37,126 nucleotides of DNA from the NCBI GenBank assembly GCA_964353935.1, contig CAYGXL010000011.1, positions 1-37,126 of the forward strand, in the 5' to 3' direction. A program made the translations under genes and the position numbers. Origin of the DNA: JAOUJD01 sp964353935 (GTDB taxonomy: Bacteria > Pseudomonadota > Gammaproteobacteria > Burkholderiales > Burkholderiaceae_F). How positions within the stretch are numbered: the stretch's first letter is position 1; each line of letters opens with the position of its first letter. This document shows, in pieces, positions 7,338 to 15,391 of this stretch. A model generated the notes under the pieces. That model was not told the DNA's origin. It made no database searches and saw only the letters and a list, made by a program, of their open reading frames with translations.

Positions 7338-8765
7338 TTACTTCTTCGCTGCCGGAGCGGCGGCCTTCGCCGGAGCCGCGACCGGAGCGGCCTGGGCGGC
7401 GGCTATTTCCGCCTCGCAACTGCGGCGCGTGATCTTCTTCTCCGCGGCGTAGCGCGCGGCGAACTCCTTGATCATCGGCTTGATGATCTGGGCGTCGGAC
7501 TCGAACCAGTCGGACGAGAAGCTCCACTTGCTGCCGTCCCACGTGTGCACGCGCGCATAGCGCGAGCCCTCGTGATCGCGGCAATTCGTGGCCAGCGGGC
7601 GGATCACTCCGGTCAGCCCGAGCGCATCGATGCGCTTCTGGTCGATGTTGAGGTTCTCCAGCCCGTAGCGCACTTCCTCGCCGATGAGCGGCCGCACGCC
7701 GTAGCGCAGCTGCGCCTGGCGCACGCCTTCAACCGCGAACATCGCGCTGATCAGGCCGCGCGTGTAGAGCACCTGGCCCACCTCTTCCGCCGGGCCGGTG
7801 CCCTGGCCCTTCGCGTGCAGGAGCTTCAGGATGTCCTCGTGCACCTTGGCGCGTCCGGCGCCGTGCTGGAACGCCATCGCGTTGTAGCCCTTGGCATCCG
7901 CGCCGACCGGCAGGACGTCGGGCTCGGCCCCGGACCACCAGCCGCCGTACATCTTGTCGCGCGGGAAGCCGGTGGCGACAGCCTCGCGGATTGCGGTGGA
8001 GTTCATCACGCCCCAGCCCCACAGGACCACGTAGTCGGGGCGCAGCTGGCGGATCTGCAGCCAGGCGGCCTTCTGTTCCACGCCCGGGTGCGTGACCGGA
8101 ATCGTCGTCAGCTGGAACCCGTGCAGCTTCGAGCGCTCGGTCAGCAGCGGGATCGGCTCCTTGCCGTACGGCGAGTCGTGGTAGATCAGCGCGATCTTCT
8201 TGCCCTTGAGCTTGTCCAGGCCACCGTTCTGCTTGCCGAGGTGCTGAACGAGCACGTCTGCCGCGGTCCAGTACGTGCCGCCCAGCGGGAAGTTCCACGG
8301 GAAGACCTCGCCCTCGACCGACTCCGAACGGCCATAACCGGCAGTGACGATCGGAATCTTGTCGGTCGGCGCCTTGTCGGTGATGGCGAACGTCGCGCCG
8401 GTCGACAGCGGCTGGAACACAGCGGCGTTGGGCCGCGACTTCAGGCGCTCGTAGCACTCGACGCTCTTTGCGGTGTCATACGCCGTCTCGCACTCCTCGT
8501 ACGTGATCTTGACGCCGTTGATCCCGCCCTGTGCGTTGACCAGCTTCAGGTAGTCGACGTAGCCATTGGCCCACGGCGTGCCGTTCGGGCCATAGGCGCC
8601 GGTGCGGTACACGAGTACCGGGAAGAACTGCTCGCCCTTGCCCGCGGCGGCCGCTCCCTTCTGTTGCGCGACTGCCGCGACCGGCAGGGCGAGCGACGCG
8701 GCGGCGGCGATCGTCCCGATCGCCAGCGCAACGGCCCGTGCTTTCATTGCCAGCAAAACTGCCAT
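7338..8765 (-). CDS. ABC transporter periplasmic substrate-binding protein (LivK-like, type I fold)
   Basis: This 475-residue protein captures the substrate for the transporter encoded around it. The ATG at 8765 has a GAGGAG site six bases away. The first 32 residues form a signal peptide ending AVAQQ. The mature chain has the type I periplasmic-binding features: PVLVYRTGAYGPNGTPWANG near the N-terminus, a YDTAKSVECYERL region, a PLSTG segment, and GKKIALIYHDSPYGKE. The C-terminus is a low-complexity A/P/K tail (APAKAAAPAAKK) not usual for LivK. E. coli LivK is about 370 residues, so this one is longer, as in the subgroup found next to acyl-CoA ligases. That context points to an organic or aromatic acid rather than leucine, but the substrate is not visible in the sequence. 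Confidence 0.88.
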   Translation of the reverse strand: MAVLLAMKARAVALAIGTIAAAASLALPVAAVAQQKGAAAAGKGEQFFPVLVYRTGAYGPNGTPWANGYVDYLKLVNAQGGINGVKITYEECETAYDTAKSVECYERLKSRPNAAVFQPLSTGATFAITDKAPTDKIPIVTAGYGRSESVEGEVFPWNFPLGGTYWTAADVLVQHLGKQNGGLDKLKGKKIALIYHDSPYGKEPIPLLTERSKLHGFQLTTIPVTHPGVEQKAAWLQIRQLRPDYVVLWGWGVMNSTAIREAVATGFPRDKMYGGWWSGAEPDVLPVGADAKGYNAMAFQHGAGRAKVHEDILKLLHAKGQGTGPAEEVGQVLYTRGLISAMFAVEGVRQAQLRYGVRPLIGEEVRYGLENLNIDQKRIDALGLTGVIRPLATNCRDHEGSRYARVHTWDGSKWSFSSDWFESDAQIIKPMIKEFAARYAAEKKITRRSCEAEIAAAQAAPVAAPAKAAAPAAKK

Positions 8766-8828
8766 CGATGTCTCCTCAGAGTGTTGGGTCCAGCATTCAA
8801 AAGTGGAAACCGTTCCGCCTCGGACCTC

Positions 8829-9893
8829 TCAGTGCGGGAACGGCCAAAGCCGCATCTTTTCCTTGCCGATCGCCCACAGCCGGGCCAGCCCGTGCGGTTC
8901 GGCGATCAGGAAGAAAACGATCAGGCTGCCGAAGATGATCAGCTCCAGGTGCGACGACAGCGCGACATCGACCCGGATGCCGAACATCCCGGGGATCTGG
9001 TTCAGCAGGATCGGCAGCAGCACGATGAACGCCGCGCCGAAGTACGCGCCGAGCAACGAGCCCATGCCGCCGATGATGATCATGAACAGCAGGTTCAGCG
9101 ACATGTTGATGTTGAACGCCAGCGGCTCCCACGCGCCCAGATGGACGAACCCCCAGAGGGCGCCAGACACCCCCGCGTAGAACGAGCTCACCGCGAATGC
9201 GCTCAGCTTGGCGTACAGAGGGCGGATCCCGATCACCTCGGCGGCGACATCCATGTCGCGCATCGCCATCCAGCTGCGCCCGATGTGGCCGCGCACCAGG
9301 TTCTTCGCGGCGAGCGTCAGCACGACGGCAATCGTCAGCACGAACAGGTACCGGTCCAGGGGGGATTCCATGGTCCAGCCGAACATCTCGATCGGCGCGG
9401 TGGACACGGAGCCGGACGGCGAGTAGTTCGTGAACCACTTCACGCGCGCGAACACCCAGTCGACGAAGAACTGCGCGGCGAGCGTGGCCACCGCGAGATA
9501 CAGGCCCTTGATGCGAAGGCTCGGGATGCCGAACAGCACGCCGACGAGCGCGGCGATCGCGCCGGCGAGCACCAGCACGATCAGGAAGTTCAGCATCGGA
9601 ACCCGGACCACCAGGTTGTATGCCGCGTAGGCGCCGATTGCCATGAAGGCCGCGGTGCCGAGCGAGATCTGGCCGCAGTAGCCGACGAGGATGTTCAGCC
9701 CGATCGCCGCGATCGCGAGGATCAGGAAGGGAATGATCAGCGCCCGCAACAGGTAGTCGCTCGCGAACGCCGGCAGCGCGAAGTACGCCACGGCAAGCAG
9801 GGCAAGCATGAACCACCGGTCCTGCACGATCGGGAGGATCTGCTGGTCCTCGACGTAGCTCGTCTTGAACTGGCCGTTTTCGCGGTAGAGCAT
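8829..9893 (-). CDS. livM: Branched-chain-type ABC transporter permease (LivM family)
   Basis: A 354-residue inner-membrane permease. The start is set at ATG 9893 (MLYRENGQFKTSY); the frame is open further upstream but only across the end of livH. There are about ten hydrophobic segments, starting near residue 22. The family motif GLNILVGYCGQISLGTAAF lies near residue 70 and is the clearest sign of LivM. A cytoplasmic coupling region with GRSWMAMRDMDVAAEVIG near residue 206 would contact the ATPases. GGMGSLLGAYFGAAF appears near residue 275. It sits 13 bases after livH and 63 bases before the binding-protein gene, so it is within the operon. Confidence 0.92.
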   Translation of the reverse strand: MLYRENGQFKTSYVEDQQILPIVQDRWFMLALLAVAYFALPAFASDYLLRALIIPFLILAIAAIGLNILVGYCGQISLGTAAFMAIGAYAAYNLVVRVPMLNFLIVLVLAGAIAALVGVLFGIPSLRIKGLYLAVATLAAQFFVDWVFARVKWFTNYSPSGSVSTAPIEMFGWTMESPLDRYLFVLTIAVVLTLAAKNLVRGHIGRSWMAMRDMDVAAEVIGIRPLYAKLSAFAVSSFYAGVSGALWGFVHLGAWEPLAFNINMSLNLLFMIIIGGMGSLLGAYFGAAFIVLLPILLNQIPGMFGIRVDVALSSHLELIIFGSLIVFFLIAEPHGLARLWAIGKEKMRLWPFPH

Positions 9894-9906
9894 GGTTCTG
9901 CGTCCC

Positions 9907-10923
9907 CTAGACCCGGTCGATGTGCTTTTCCCCGAACAAGCCTTCGGGGCGAACCAGCAGGAACACCAGGGCGAGCACGTAGGCAAACCAGTTCTCGATG
10001 CCGCCGCCGGCCAGGTCGAAAGCGTTCACCGCGATCGGACTGAGGAAAACCTCCGCGAACTTCTCCCCGACGCCGATGATCAGGCCGCCGATGATCGCGC
10101 CGGGCACCGAGGTGAAACCGCCCAGGATCACGACAGGCAGCGCCTTCAGCGCGATCAGGGACAGCGAAAACTGCACGCCGAGCTTCGAGCCCCAGATCAT
10201 TCCGGCCACAAGCGCGACGAAGCCGGCCACGGTCCACACGATGACCCAGATGCGGTTCAGCGGGATGCCGATCGACTGCGCGGCCTGGTGGTCGTCAGCC
10301 ACGGCGCGCAACGCGCGACCGGTCGACGTCTTCTGGAAGAACACCGCGAGCGCAAGCACCAGCAGGGCCGCGATGGCCGCGGCGACGAAGTCCTCGGTGT
10401 TGATCAGGATGCCGCCCTCGAAGATGTTGTCGAGCACCATCACGGGCGTCTTCGGCAGGCCGGTCTCGATCCTGTAGATGTCGCTGCCCCACACCAGCTG
10501 GCCGAAGCCGTCGAGGAAGTACGTGATGCCGAGCGTGGCCATCAGCAGCACGACCGCGTCCTGGTTGACCAGGTGCCGCAGGACGAAGCGCTCCACCACC
10601 CAGGCGAAGACCGCCATGATCGCCACCGACACGACGAAGGCCACGGCGAGCGGCATGTGCTCGCTCAGCCGCGCCAGCGACAGCGCCGCGAACAGCACCA
10701 TCGCCCCCTGCGCGAAGTTGAAGACCCCGGACGCCTTGAAGATCAGCACGAAGCCGAGCGCGACGAGCGAGTAGAGAACGCCGGACATCAGGCCGCCGAG
10801 CAGCACCTCGAAGTAGAAACCGGGCGAGCTCAGGCCGAGCGCCAGCGGCGCGATGGCGCCGATCGTCACCCCGACGATCAGCGCGACGACCGGCCAGTTG
10901 CGTTGGAGCGTGGTGAGCGTCAT
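9907..10923 (-). CDS. livH: Branched-chain-type ABC transporter permease (LivH family)
   Basis: A 338-residue permease that pairs with LivM to form the channel of a HAAT importer. Eight or so hydrophobic helices are visible. Landmarks of the family are GLMSGVLYSLVALGFVLIFK near residue 44, FNFAQGAMVLFAA near 68, the coupling loop TSTGRALRAVADD near residue 200, and GGFTSVPGAIIGGLIIG near 270. The start codon at 10923 lies one base from the livG stop, so the two are almost certainly translationally coupled. It is longer than E. coli LivH (308 residues), mainly because of an insertion near residue 140-170. Confidence 0.92.
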   Translation of the reverse strand: MTLTTLQRNWPVVALIVGVTIGAIAPLALGLSSPGFYFEVLLGGLMSGVLYSLVALGFVLIFKASGVFNFAQGAMVLFAALSLARLSEHMPLAVAFVVSVAIMAVFAWVVERFVLRHLVNQDAVVLLMATLGITYFLDGFGQLVWGSDIYRIETGLPKTPVMVLDNIFEGGILINTEDFVAAAIAALLVLALAVFFQKTSTGRALRAVADDHQAAQSIGIPLNRIWVIVWTVAGFVALVAGMIWGSKLGVQFSLSLIALKALPVVILGGFTSVPGAIIGGLIIGVGEKFAEVFLSPIAVNAFDLAGGGIENWFAYVLALVFLLVRPEGLFGEKHIDRV

Positions 10924-10924
10924 G

Positions 10925-11710
10925 TCAGTGCGCCACTCCGAGGTAGGCGTCGATCACCGCCTGGCTGTTGCGGACTTCGTCCGGCGTGCCGTCGCCGATC
11001 TTCTTGCCGTAGTCGAGCACGACCACGCGGTCCGAGATGTCCATCACCACGCCCATGTCGTGCTCGATCAGCACGATCGTCGTCCCGAACTCGTCGTTGA
11101 CGTCGAGCACGAAGCGGCACATGTCCGCCTTCTCCTCGAGGTTCATGCCGGCCATCGGCTCGTCGAGCAGCAGCAGCTTCGGCTCCATTGCCAGGGCCCG
11201 GCCGAGGTCGACGCGCTTCTGCAGCCCGTACGGCAGCCGCCCGACCGAAGTCTTGCGGTACGCCTGGATCTCGAGGAAGTCGATGATGTGCTCGACGAAC
11301 TCGCGGTGACGCAGTTCCTCGCGCCGGGCGAACCCGAGATGGATGGCCTGCGACAGGAGCCCGGTCCGCATCCGCAGGTTGCGCCCGGTCATGATGTTGT
11401 CCAGCACGCTCATGCCCTTGAAGAGGGCGAGGCTCTGGAACGTGCGGCCGATGCCCAGGGCCGCGGCGTCGTGCGGGTGCATCTTCCCGCGCTCCTTGCC
11501 GCGGAAGGTGATGCGGCCCTGCTGCGGCGTGTAGACGCCGTTGATCACGTTCAGCATCGAACTCTTGCCGGCGCCGTTCGGCCCGATGATCGCGCGGATC
11601 TCGTGCTCCCTGACGTTGAAGGAGACGTTCTGCAGCGCCTTCACGCCGCCGAAAGACAGCGACACGTCAGCCAGATCGAGGATCACCTCGCCGATCCTGC
11701 GCCCGCTCAC
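10925..11710 (-). CDS. livG: Branched-chain-type ABC transporter ATP-binding protein (LivG family)
   Basis: A 261-residue ATPase. I set the start at GTG 11710 because its four bases GTGA overlap the stop of the preceding small membrane gene and GGAG lies seven bases upstream; the frame is open for another 63 codons but that stretch belongs to the neighbour. Motifs: Walker A GPNGAGKSS near residue 40, Q-loop FQSLALF near 88, the LivG-type signature LPYGLQKR in place of LSGGQ, Walker B LLLLDEPMAGMN, and the switch histidine in VLIEHDMGVVM. Together with LivF it would power the importer. Confidence 0.92.
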   Translation of the reverse strand: MSGRRIGEVILDLADVSLSFGGVKALQNVSFNVREHEIRAIIGPNGAGKSSMLNVINGVYTPQQGRITFRGKERGKMHPHDAAALGIGRTFQSLALFKGMSVLDNIMTGRNLRMRTGLLSQAIHLGFARREELRHREFVEHIIDFLEIQAYRKTSVGRLPYGLQKRVDLGRALAMEPKLLLLDEPMAGMNLEEKADMCRFVLDVNDEFGTTIVLIEHDMGVVMDISDRVVVLDYGKKIGDGTPDEVRNSQAVIDAYLGVAH

Positions 11711-11958
11711 CGCGGCTCTCCGTTCTGGTCGCCGCCCGGCGGTTGGTCCTTCATCGACCACGCGGCGTTGGAGGACGGCCGGATCGCGTCCTTGGGCTTT
11801 CCGGCCTTCGACATCGCCTCCATCGCGAGGAAGAGGAAGACGAAGATCAGCGCGAAGCCCACCAGCGCGAGCAGCAACTGGCCGGACGCGAGCGACCACG
11901 CGGCGAGCATCACCCCGGCCACGAGGCAGACAATGGCGATCAGCACGCGCGGGCTCAT
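11707..11958 (-). CDS. Small two-helix inner-membrane protein, unknown
   Basis: An 83-residue protein with two hydrophobic segments (about residues 5-22 and 27-45) and a hydrophilic tail rich in K, P and G. The ATG at 11958 is 10 bases after the acyl-CoA synthetase stop, and its own stop overlaps the GTG start of livG by four bases. This tight packing makes it a real gene of the operon. I do not recognise the family. Its position suggests a partner of the transporter or the ligase at the membrane. Confidence 0.7.
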   Translation of the reverse strand: MSPRVLIAIVCLVAGVMLAAWSLASGQLLLALVGFALIFVFLFLAMEAMSKAGKPKDAIRPSSNAAWSMKDQPPGGDQNGEPR

Positions 11959-11968
11959 CGCATCGGCC

Positions 11969-13918
11969 TCACGCCGCCGCCTTCATCGGCGCGTGCACCC
12001 GGGCTTCGTTCACCTTCAGGGTCGCGCTGATGCTGCCGGTGCGGCCGTCCTCGAACTTCACCATCGTCTCGATGTACTGCTCCGACCTGCCGCCGTACAT
12101 CGCATCGACCAGGACGTCGTACTTGTCGTGGATGAAGCGGCGACGCACCTTGCGCGTGCGCGTCAGTTCGTCGTCGTCGGCGTCCAGTTCCTTGTGCAGG
12201 ACGATGAACCGGTGGATCTGCGCATTGGCGAGCTTGGGGTCGCCGGCGAGATCGGCGTTCACCTTCTCCACCGATTCCCGGATCCGTTCGAGCACCTGGG
12301 GCTTGCCGGCGAGGTCCGTGTAGCCAGCGTACGGAAGGTTGTTTCGCTCGGCCCAGTTGCCGACGGCTTCGTAGTCGATGTTGACGAACACGCACACCAT
12401 GTCGCGCTGGTCGCCGAAGGCCACCGCCTCCTTGATGGTCGGGTAGAACTTCAGCTTGTTCTCGATGTACTTCGGCGCGAACAGCGTTCCGTCCGCCAGC
12501 TTTCCGACGTCCTTCGCGCGGTCGATGATCTTCAGGTGGCCTTCCTGGTCGAAGTACCCGGCATCGCCGGTATGGAACCAGCCTTCCTGGTCCTTGGCCT
12601 CGCGGGTGGCTTCCGGGGACTTGTAGTACTCGCGGAACAGGCCCGGCGAGCGGATCAGGATCTCGCCGAGGTCGGTCAGCCGGATCTCGACCCCCTTGAC
12701 CGGCGGACCGACGGTGTCCGGCTTCACGCCGCCATTCGGCTGCACGCAGACGAACACCGACGTCTCCGTGGAGCCGTAGAGCTGCTTCAGGTTGATGCCC
12801 AGCGAGCGGTAGAAGGTGAAGAGGTCCGGCCCGATCGCCTCGCCCGCCGTGTAGGCCACGCGGATCCGGCTCATGCCGAGCGCGTTGCGCAGCGGCGCGT
12901 ACACGAACAGGTCCCCGAGGCCGTGCAGCAGGCGGTCGCCGATTCCGACGGGACTGCCATCCAGAAGGCGCCCGCCGACACGGCGCGCCACGTCCATGAA
13001 GTAATGGAACATCCTGCGCTTGATCGCGGAGGCATCCTCCATCCGGATCATCACCTGCGTGAGCAGGGCTTCGAGCACGCGCGGCGGGGCGAAGTAATAG
13101 GTCGGCCCGATCTCCCGCATGTCCGCGGAGACGGTCGTCGCCGACTCCGGGCAGTTCACGGTGAAGCCGCACACCATCCACTGCGTGTACGAGAAGATGT
13201 TCTGGCCGATCCAGGCCATCGGCAGGTAGGCCAGCACCTCCTCCTTCGAGGTCAGCGCTTCCATCTCCGCCCCTGCGTCGCCCGCCGCGATCAGGTTGTC
13301 GTAGCCGAGCACCACGCCTTTCGGGTTGCCCGTGGTGCCCGACGTGTAGAACATCGCGGCGACGTCGGTCGACTTGCCCAGCGCGATCTCCTCGTCCACC
13401 GAGCCGGGGCGCTCCTTGGTGTACGCCTGCCCGAGCGCCCGCAGCTGCTCGTAGGAGGCGAGGCCCGGCTGGTCGTAGTGCCTGAGTCCGCGCGGATCGT
13501 CGTAGAAGATGCGCTTGATGTGCGGGACCTTCTCGCGGATCTCGAGGACCTTGTCCACCTGCTCCTGGTCCTCGACCATGGCAAAGCGGATCTCGGCGTT
13601 GTCGAACACGAACGCCATCTCGGCCGCGACGGCATCCTGGTACATCGGCACCGGAATCCCGCCCAGGCACTGGGCCGCGCACATCGTGAAATAGAGCCGG
13701 GGACGGTTCTCGCCGATGATGGCCAGGTGCTCGCCGCGCCGGAACCCGGCCTGCAGCAGCCCGGCCGCGATCTCGCGAACCTCCTGCAGCATCTCGGTCC
13801 AGCTCCAGCCCTGCCAGATGCCGAGGTCCTTCTCGCGGATGGCAGTCGCGCCCGGGCGGACCCTGGCGTGCTGCATCAGCAAGCGCGGAAATGTGTCAGC
13901 GGCGGTGCTCGCTGTCAC
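11969..13918 (-). CDS. AMP-dependent long-chain-type acyl-CoA synthetase (FadD15-like)
   Basis: This is the first gene of the operon, 649 residues long. It would activate a carboxylic acid to its CoA ester through an acyl-adenylate. Motifs in order: the P-loop FYTSGTTGNPKGV near residue 188, a YGSTETSVF (A5) near 392, TGDAGYFD near 470, DRAKDVGKLADG near 487 and a C-terminal lid. This layout matches the FadD15/long-chain group. I place the start at GTG 13918, since AGGAG lies six bases upstream; an ATG at 13942 in the same frame has no good ribosome site and would add eight residues. The actual acid may be aromatic or aliphatic; the Liv-type transporter downstream probably imports it. Confidence 0.9.
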   Translation of the reverse strand: MTASTAADTFPRLLMQHARVRPGATAIREKDLGIWQGWSWTEMLQEVREIAAGLLQAGFRRGEHLAIIGENRPRLYFTMCAAQCLGGIPVPMYQDAVAAEMAFVFDNAEIRFAMVEDQEQVDKVLEIREKVPHIKRIFYDDPRGLRHYDQPGLASYEQLRALGQAYTKERPGSVDEEIALGKSTDVAAMFYTSGTTGNPKGVVLGYDNLIAAGDAGAEMEALTSKEEVLAYLPMAWIGQNIFSYTQWMVCGFTVNCPESATTVSADMREIGPTYYFAPPRVLEALLTQVMIRMEDASAIKRRMFHYFMDVARRVGGRLLDGSPVGIGDRLLHGLGDLFVYAPLRNALGMSRIRVAYTAGEAIGPDLFTFYRSLGINLKQLYGSTETSVFVCVQPNGGVKPDTVGPPVKGVEIRLTDLGEILIRSPGLFREYYKSPEATREAKDQEGWFHTGDAGYFDQEGHLKIIDRAKDVGKLADGTLFAPKYIENKLKFYPTIKEAVAFGDQRDMVCVFVNIDYEAVGNWAERNNLPYAGYTDLAGKPQVLERIRESVEKVNADLAGDPKLANAQIHRFIVLHKELDADDDELTRTRKVRRRFIHDKYDVLVDAMYGGRSEQYIETMVKFEDGRTGSISATLKVNEARVHAPMKAAA

Positions 13919-14041
13919 GGCTGTCTCCTGGATGCGCGGCATCGTGGTGGCCGCGTCTCTTGTTTGGCTAGCTTAACCCAGCCCTCGGCGCAATCGGCCG
14001 CGGGCGGTCAGGGACACGGTACGGCGAGCCGTCCGGCGGCG

Positions 14042-14059
14042 CTGTCGCCCGGACGACAG
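14042..14059. promoter_or_regulatory. CRP/FNR-type dyad, possible autoregulatory operator
   Basis: CTGTCG-CCCGGA-CGACAG is an 18-base palindrome with one mismatched central pair. The TGTCG-N6-CGACA arrangement has the same half-site spacing as CRP and FNR sites. It lies 21 bases upstream of the regulator's ATG, in the gap shared with the divergent acyl-CoA synthetase operon. A smaller dyad, ACGGC-GA-GCCGT, is at 14021-14032. Confidence 0.45.
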
Positions 14060-14080
14060 TCTTGCGGGACAATCGTGCCC

Positions 14081-14770
14081 ATGGCCGAACAGGATCCCCC
14101 GCGCCTTGCCGACATGATGGCCACCAGCGCCTGGTGGCTCCACCTCACCGAGGACCAGCGCCAGCGCGTGCTGGCCGAGGTGGAGGAGCGCCGCTACACG
14201 GGCGGCAGCGTAGTGATGCGCAAGGGCGAGATGGTCGAGGCGTGGACCGGCGTGGTCGAGGGACTGATCAAGATCAACGTCGTGTCACAGGCCGGCAAGA
14301 GCGCGACGTTCACCGGAATCGGCCCGGGCGGCTGGTTCGGCGAGGGCTCGCTGCTCAAGGACGAGCCCCGCAAGTACGACGTTGTCGCCCTGCGCGACAG
14401 CCGGATCGCCTGGATGCCGCGCGCGACCTTCGACTGGCTGCTCGGCACGAGCATCCCGTTCAACCGCTTCCTGCTGATCCAGTTGAACGAACGCCTTGGC
14501 CAGTTCATCGGGATGATCGAGTACGAGCGCTTGCTGGAGCCCGATGCGCGCGTCGCGCGTTGCCTGGCGGAACTGTTCAACCCGTTGCTGTACCCCGGCC
14601 ACCGCGAGCAGCTCGAGATCTCCCAGGAGGAGATCGGCTATCTCTCGGGGGTTTCGCGCCAGCGCGTGAACCAGGCGCTGCAGGTGCTGTCGCGCGAGGG
14701 GTTGCTCGACATCGAGTACGGCAGCATCCGCATCCGCGACCTCGCGCGGCTGCGGCGTTACGGCAGCTAG
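14081..14770 (+). CDS. CRP/FNR-family transcriptional regulator
   Basis: A 229-residue regulator, divergent from the acyl-CoA synthetase/Liv operon and so its likely controller. Residues about 25-120 form a cyclic-nucleotide-binding-type beta-roll with GGSVVMRKGE and GPGGWFGEGSLL. A dimerisation helix follows, then a winged helix with LEISQEEIGYLSGVSRQRVN near residues 181-205 and GLLDIEYGSIRIRD as the wing. There is no cluster of cysteines, so it is not an FNR oxygen sensor. The cyclic-nucleotide pocket lacks the exact CRP RS-A/S signature (GEGSLL then KDEPRKYDVVAL), so its ligand is unknown. The ATG at 14081 is chosen by domain fit; there is no strong ribosome site. Confidence 0.85.
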   Translation: MAEQDPPRLADMMATSAWWLHLTEDQRQRVLAEVEERRYTGGSVVMRKGEMVEAWTGVVEGLIKINVVSQAGKSATFTGIGPGGWFGEGSLLKDEPRKYDVVALRDSRIAWMPRATFDWLLGTSIPFNRFLLIQLNERLGQFIGMIEYERLLEPDARVARCLAELFNPLLYPGHREQLEISQEEIGYLSGVSRQRVNQALQVLSREGLLDIEYGSIRIRDLARLRRYGS

Positions 14771-14795
14771 CCTGTCAACGCCAGGAGCGCGCCGC

Positions 14796-15287
14796 GTGTT
14801 CGTGTTCGACTCCTGGTTCTGGGAATTGGCGAGCTACGTGGTGACGGTGATCGGCTTGCCGCTCGCGATTGCGGTGTTCATCGCCGAGCAACGCCGCGAG
14901 CGCCGCAACGAGGAGGACGAGGTCTACCAGCTGCTGTCGGATGCCTACAACGACTTCCTGCGGGTGGTGATCGACAACCCGGACCTGCGCCTGCGCAACC
15001 TGGCCGCGACGCCCGACCTCACCACGGAGCAGCAGGAACGCAAGCTCGCCATCTTCGACATGCTGATCTCGCTCCTCGAGCGCGCCTACATCACGGCCTA
15101 CAGCGACCACATGAACGAGGCCCAGCGGCGGCGCTGGAATTCGTGGGAGGACTTCATGCGCGAATGGCTGCGCCGCGACGCCTTCTACGACCGCCTGCCG
15201 CAATTGCTCAAGGGCGAGGACCCGGAATTCGCGGCCTACATGCGGCGGCTGGCCGAGCAGGAACGCGCCGGCGCACCGCCGCGCTGA
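14796..15287 (+). CDS. Membrane-anchored cytoplasmic protein, unknown function
   Basis: A 163-residue protein starting at GTG 14796 with AGGAG nine bases upstream, 25 bases after the CRP-type regulator. One transmembrane segment spans about residues 10-29 (ASYVVTVIGLPLAIAVFIAE). The rest is charged and helical, with EDEVYQLLSDAYNDFL and NPDLRLRN, followed by a region WNSWEDFMREWLRRDAFYDRL. Similar N-anchored proteins without a known function occur in proteobacteria, often annotated only as hypothetical. Proximity suggests co-transcription with the regulator. Confidence 0.7.
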   Translation: MFVFDSWFWELASYVVTVIGLPLAIAVFIAEQRRERRNEEDEVYQLLSDAYNDFLRVVIDNPDLRLRNLAATPDLTTEQQERKLAIFDMLISLLERAYITAYSDHMNEAQRRRWNSWEDFMREWLRRDAFYDRLPQLLKGEDPEFAAYMRRLAEQERAGAPPR

Positions 15288-15391
15288 TGACGGCCTCGCC
15301 GCGACCGCCGCGCGATCTTCCGCGCCCGGACGCGGACCACTGCGGACCATGTGATGCGCCGGGTTGTGCCGCAGGCGCGTGGCGCGCCGCG

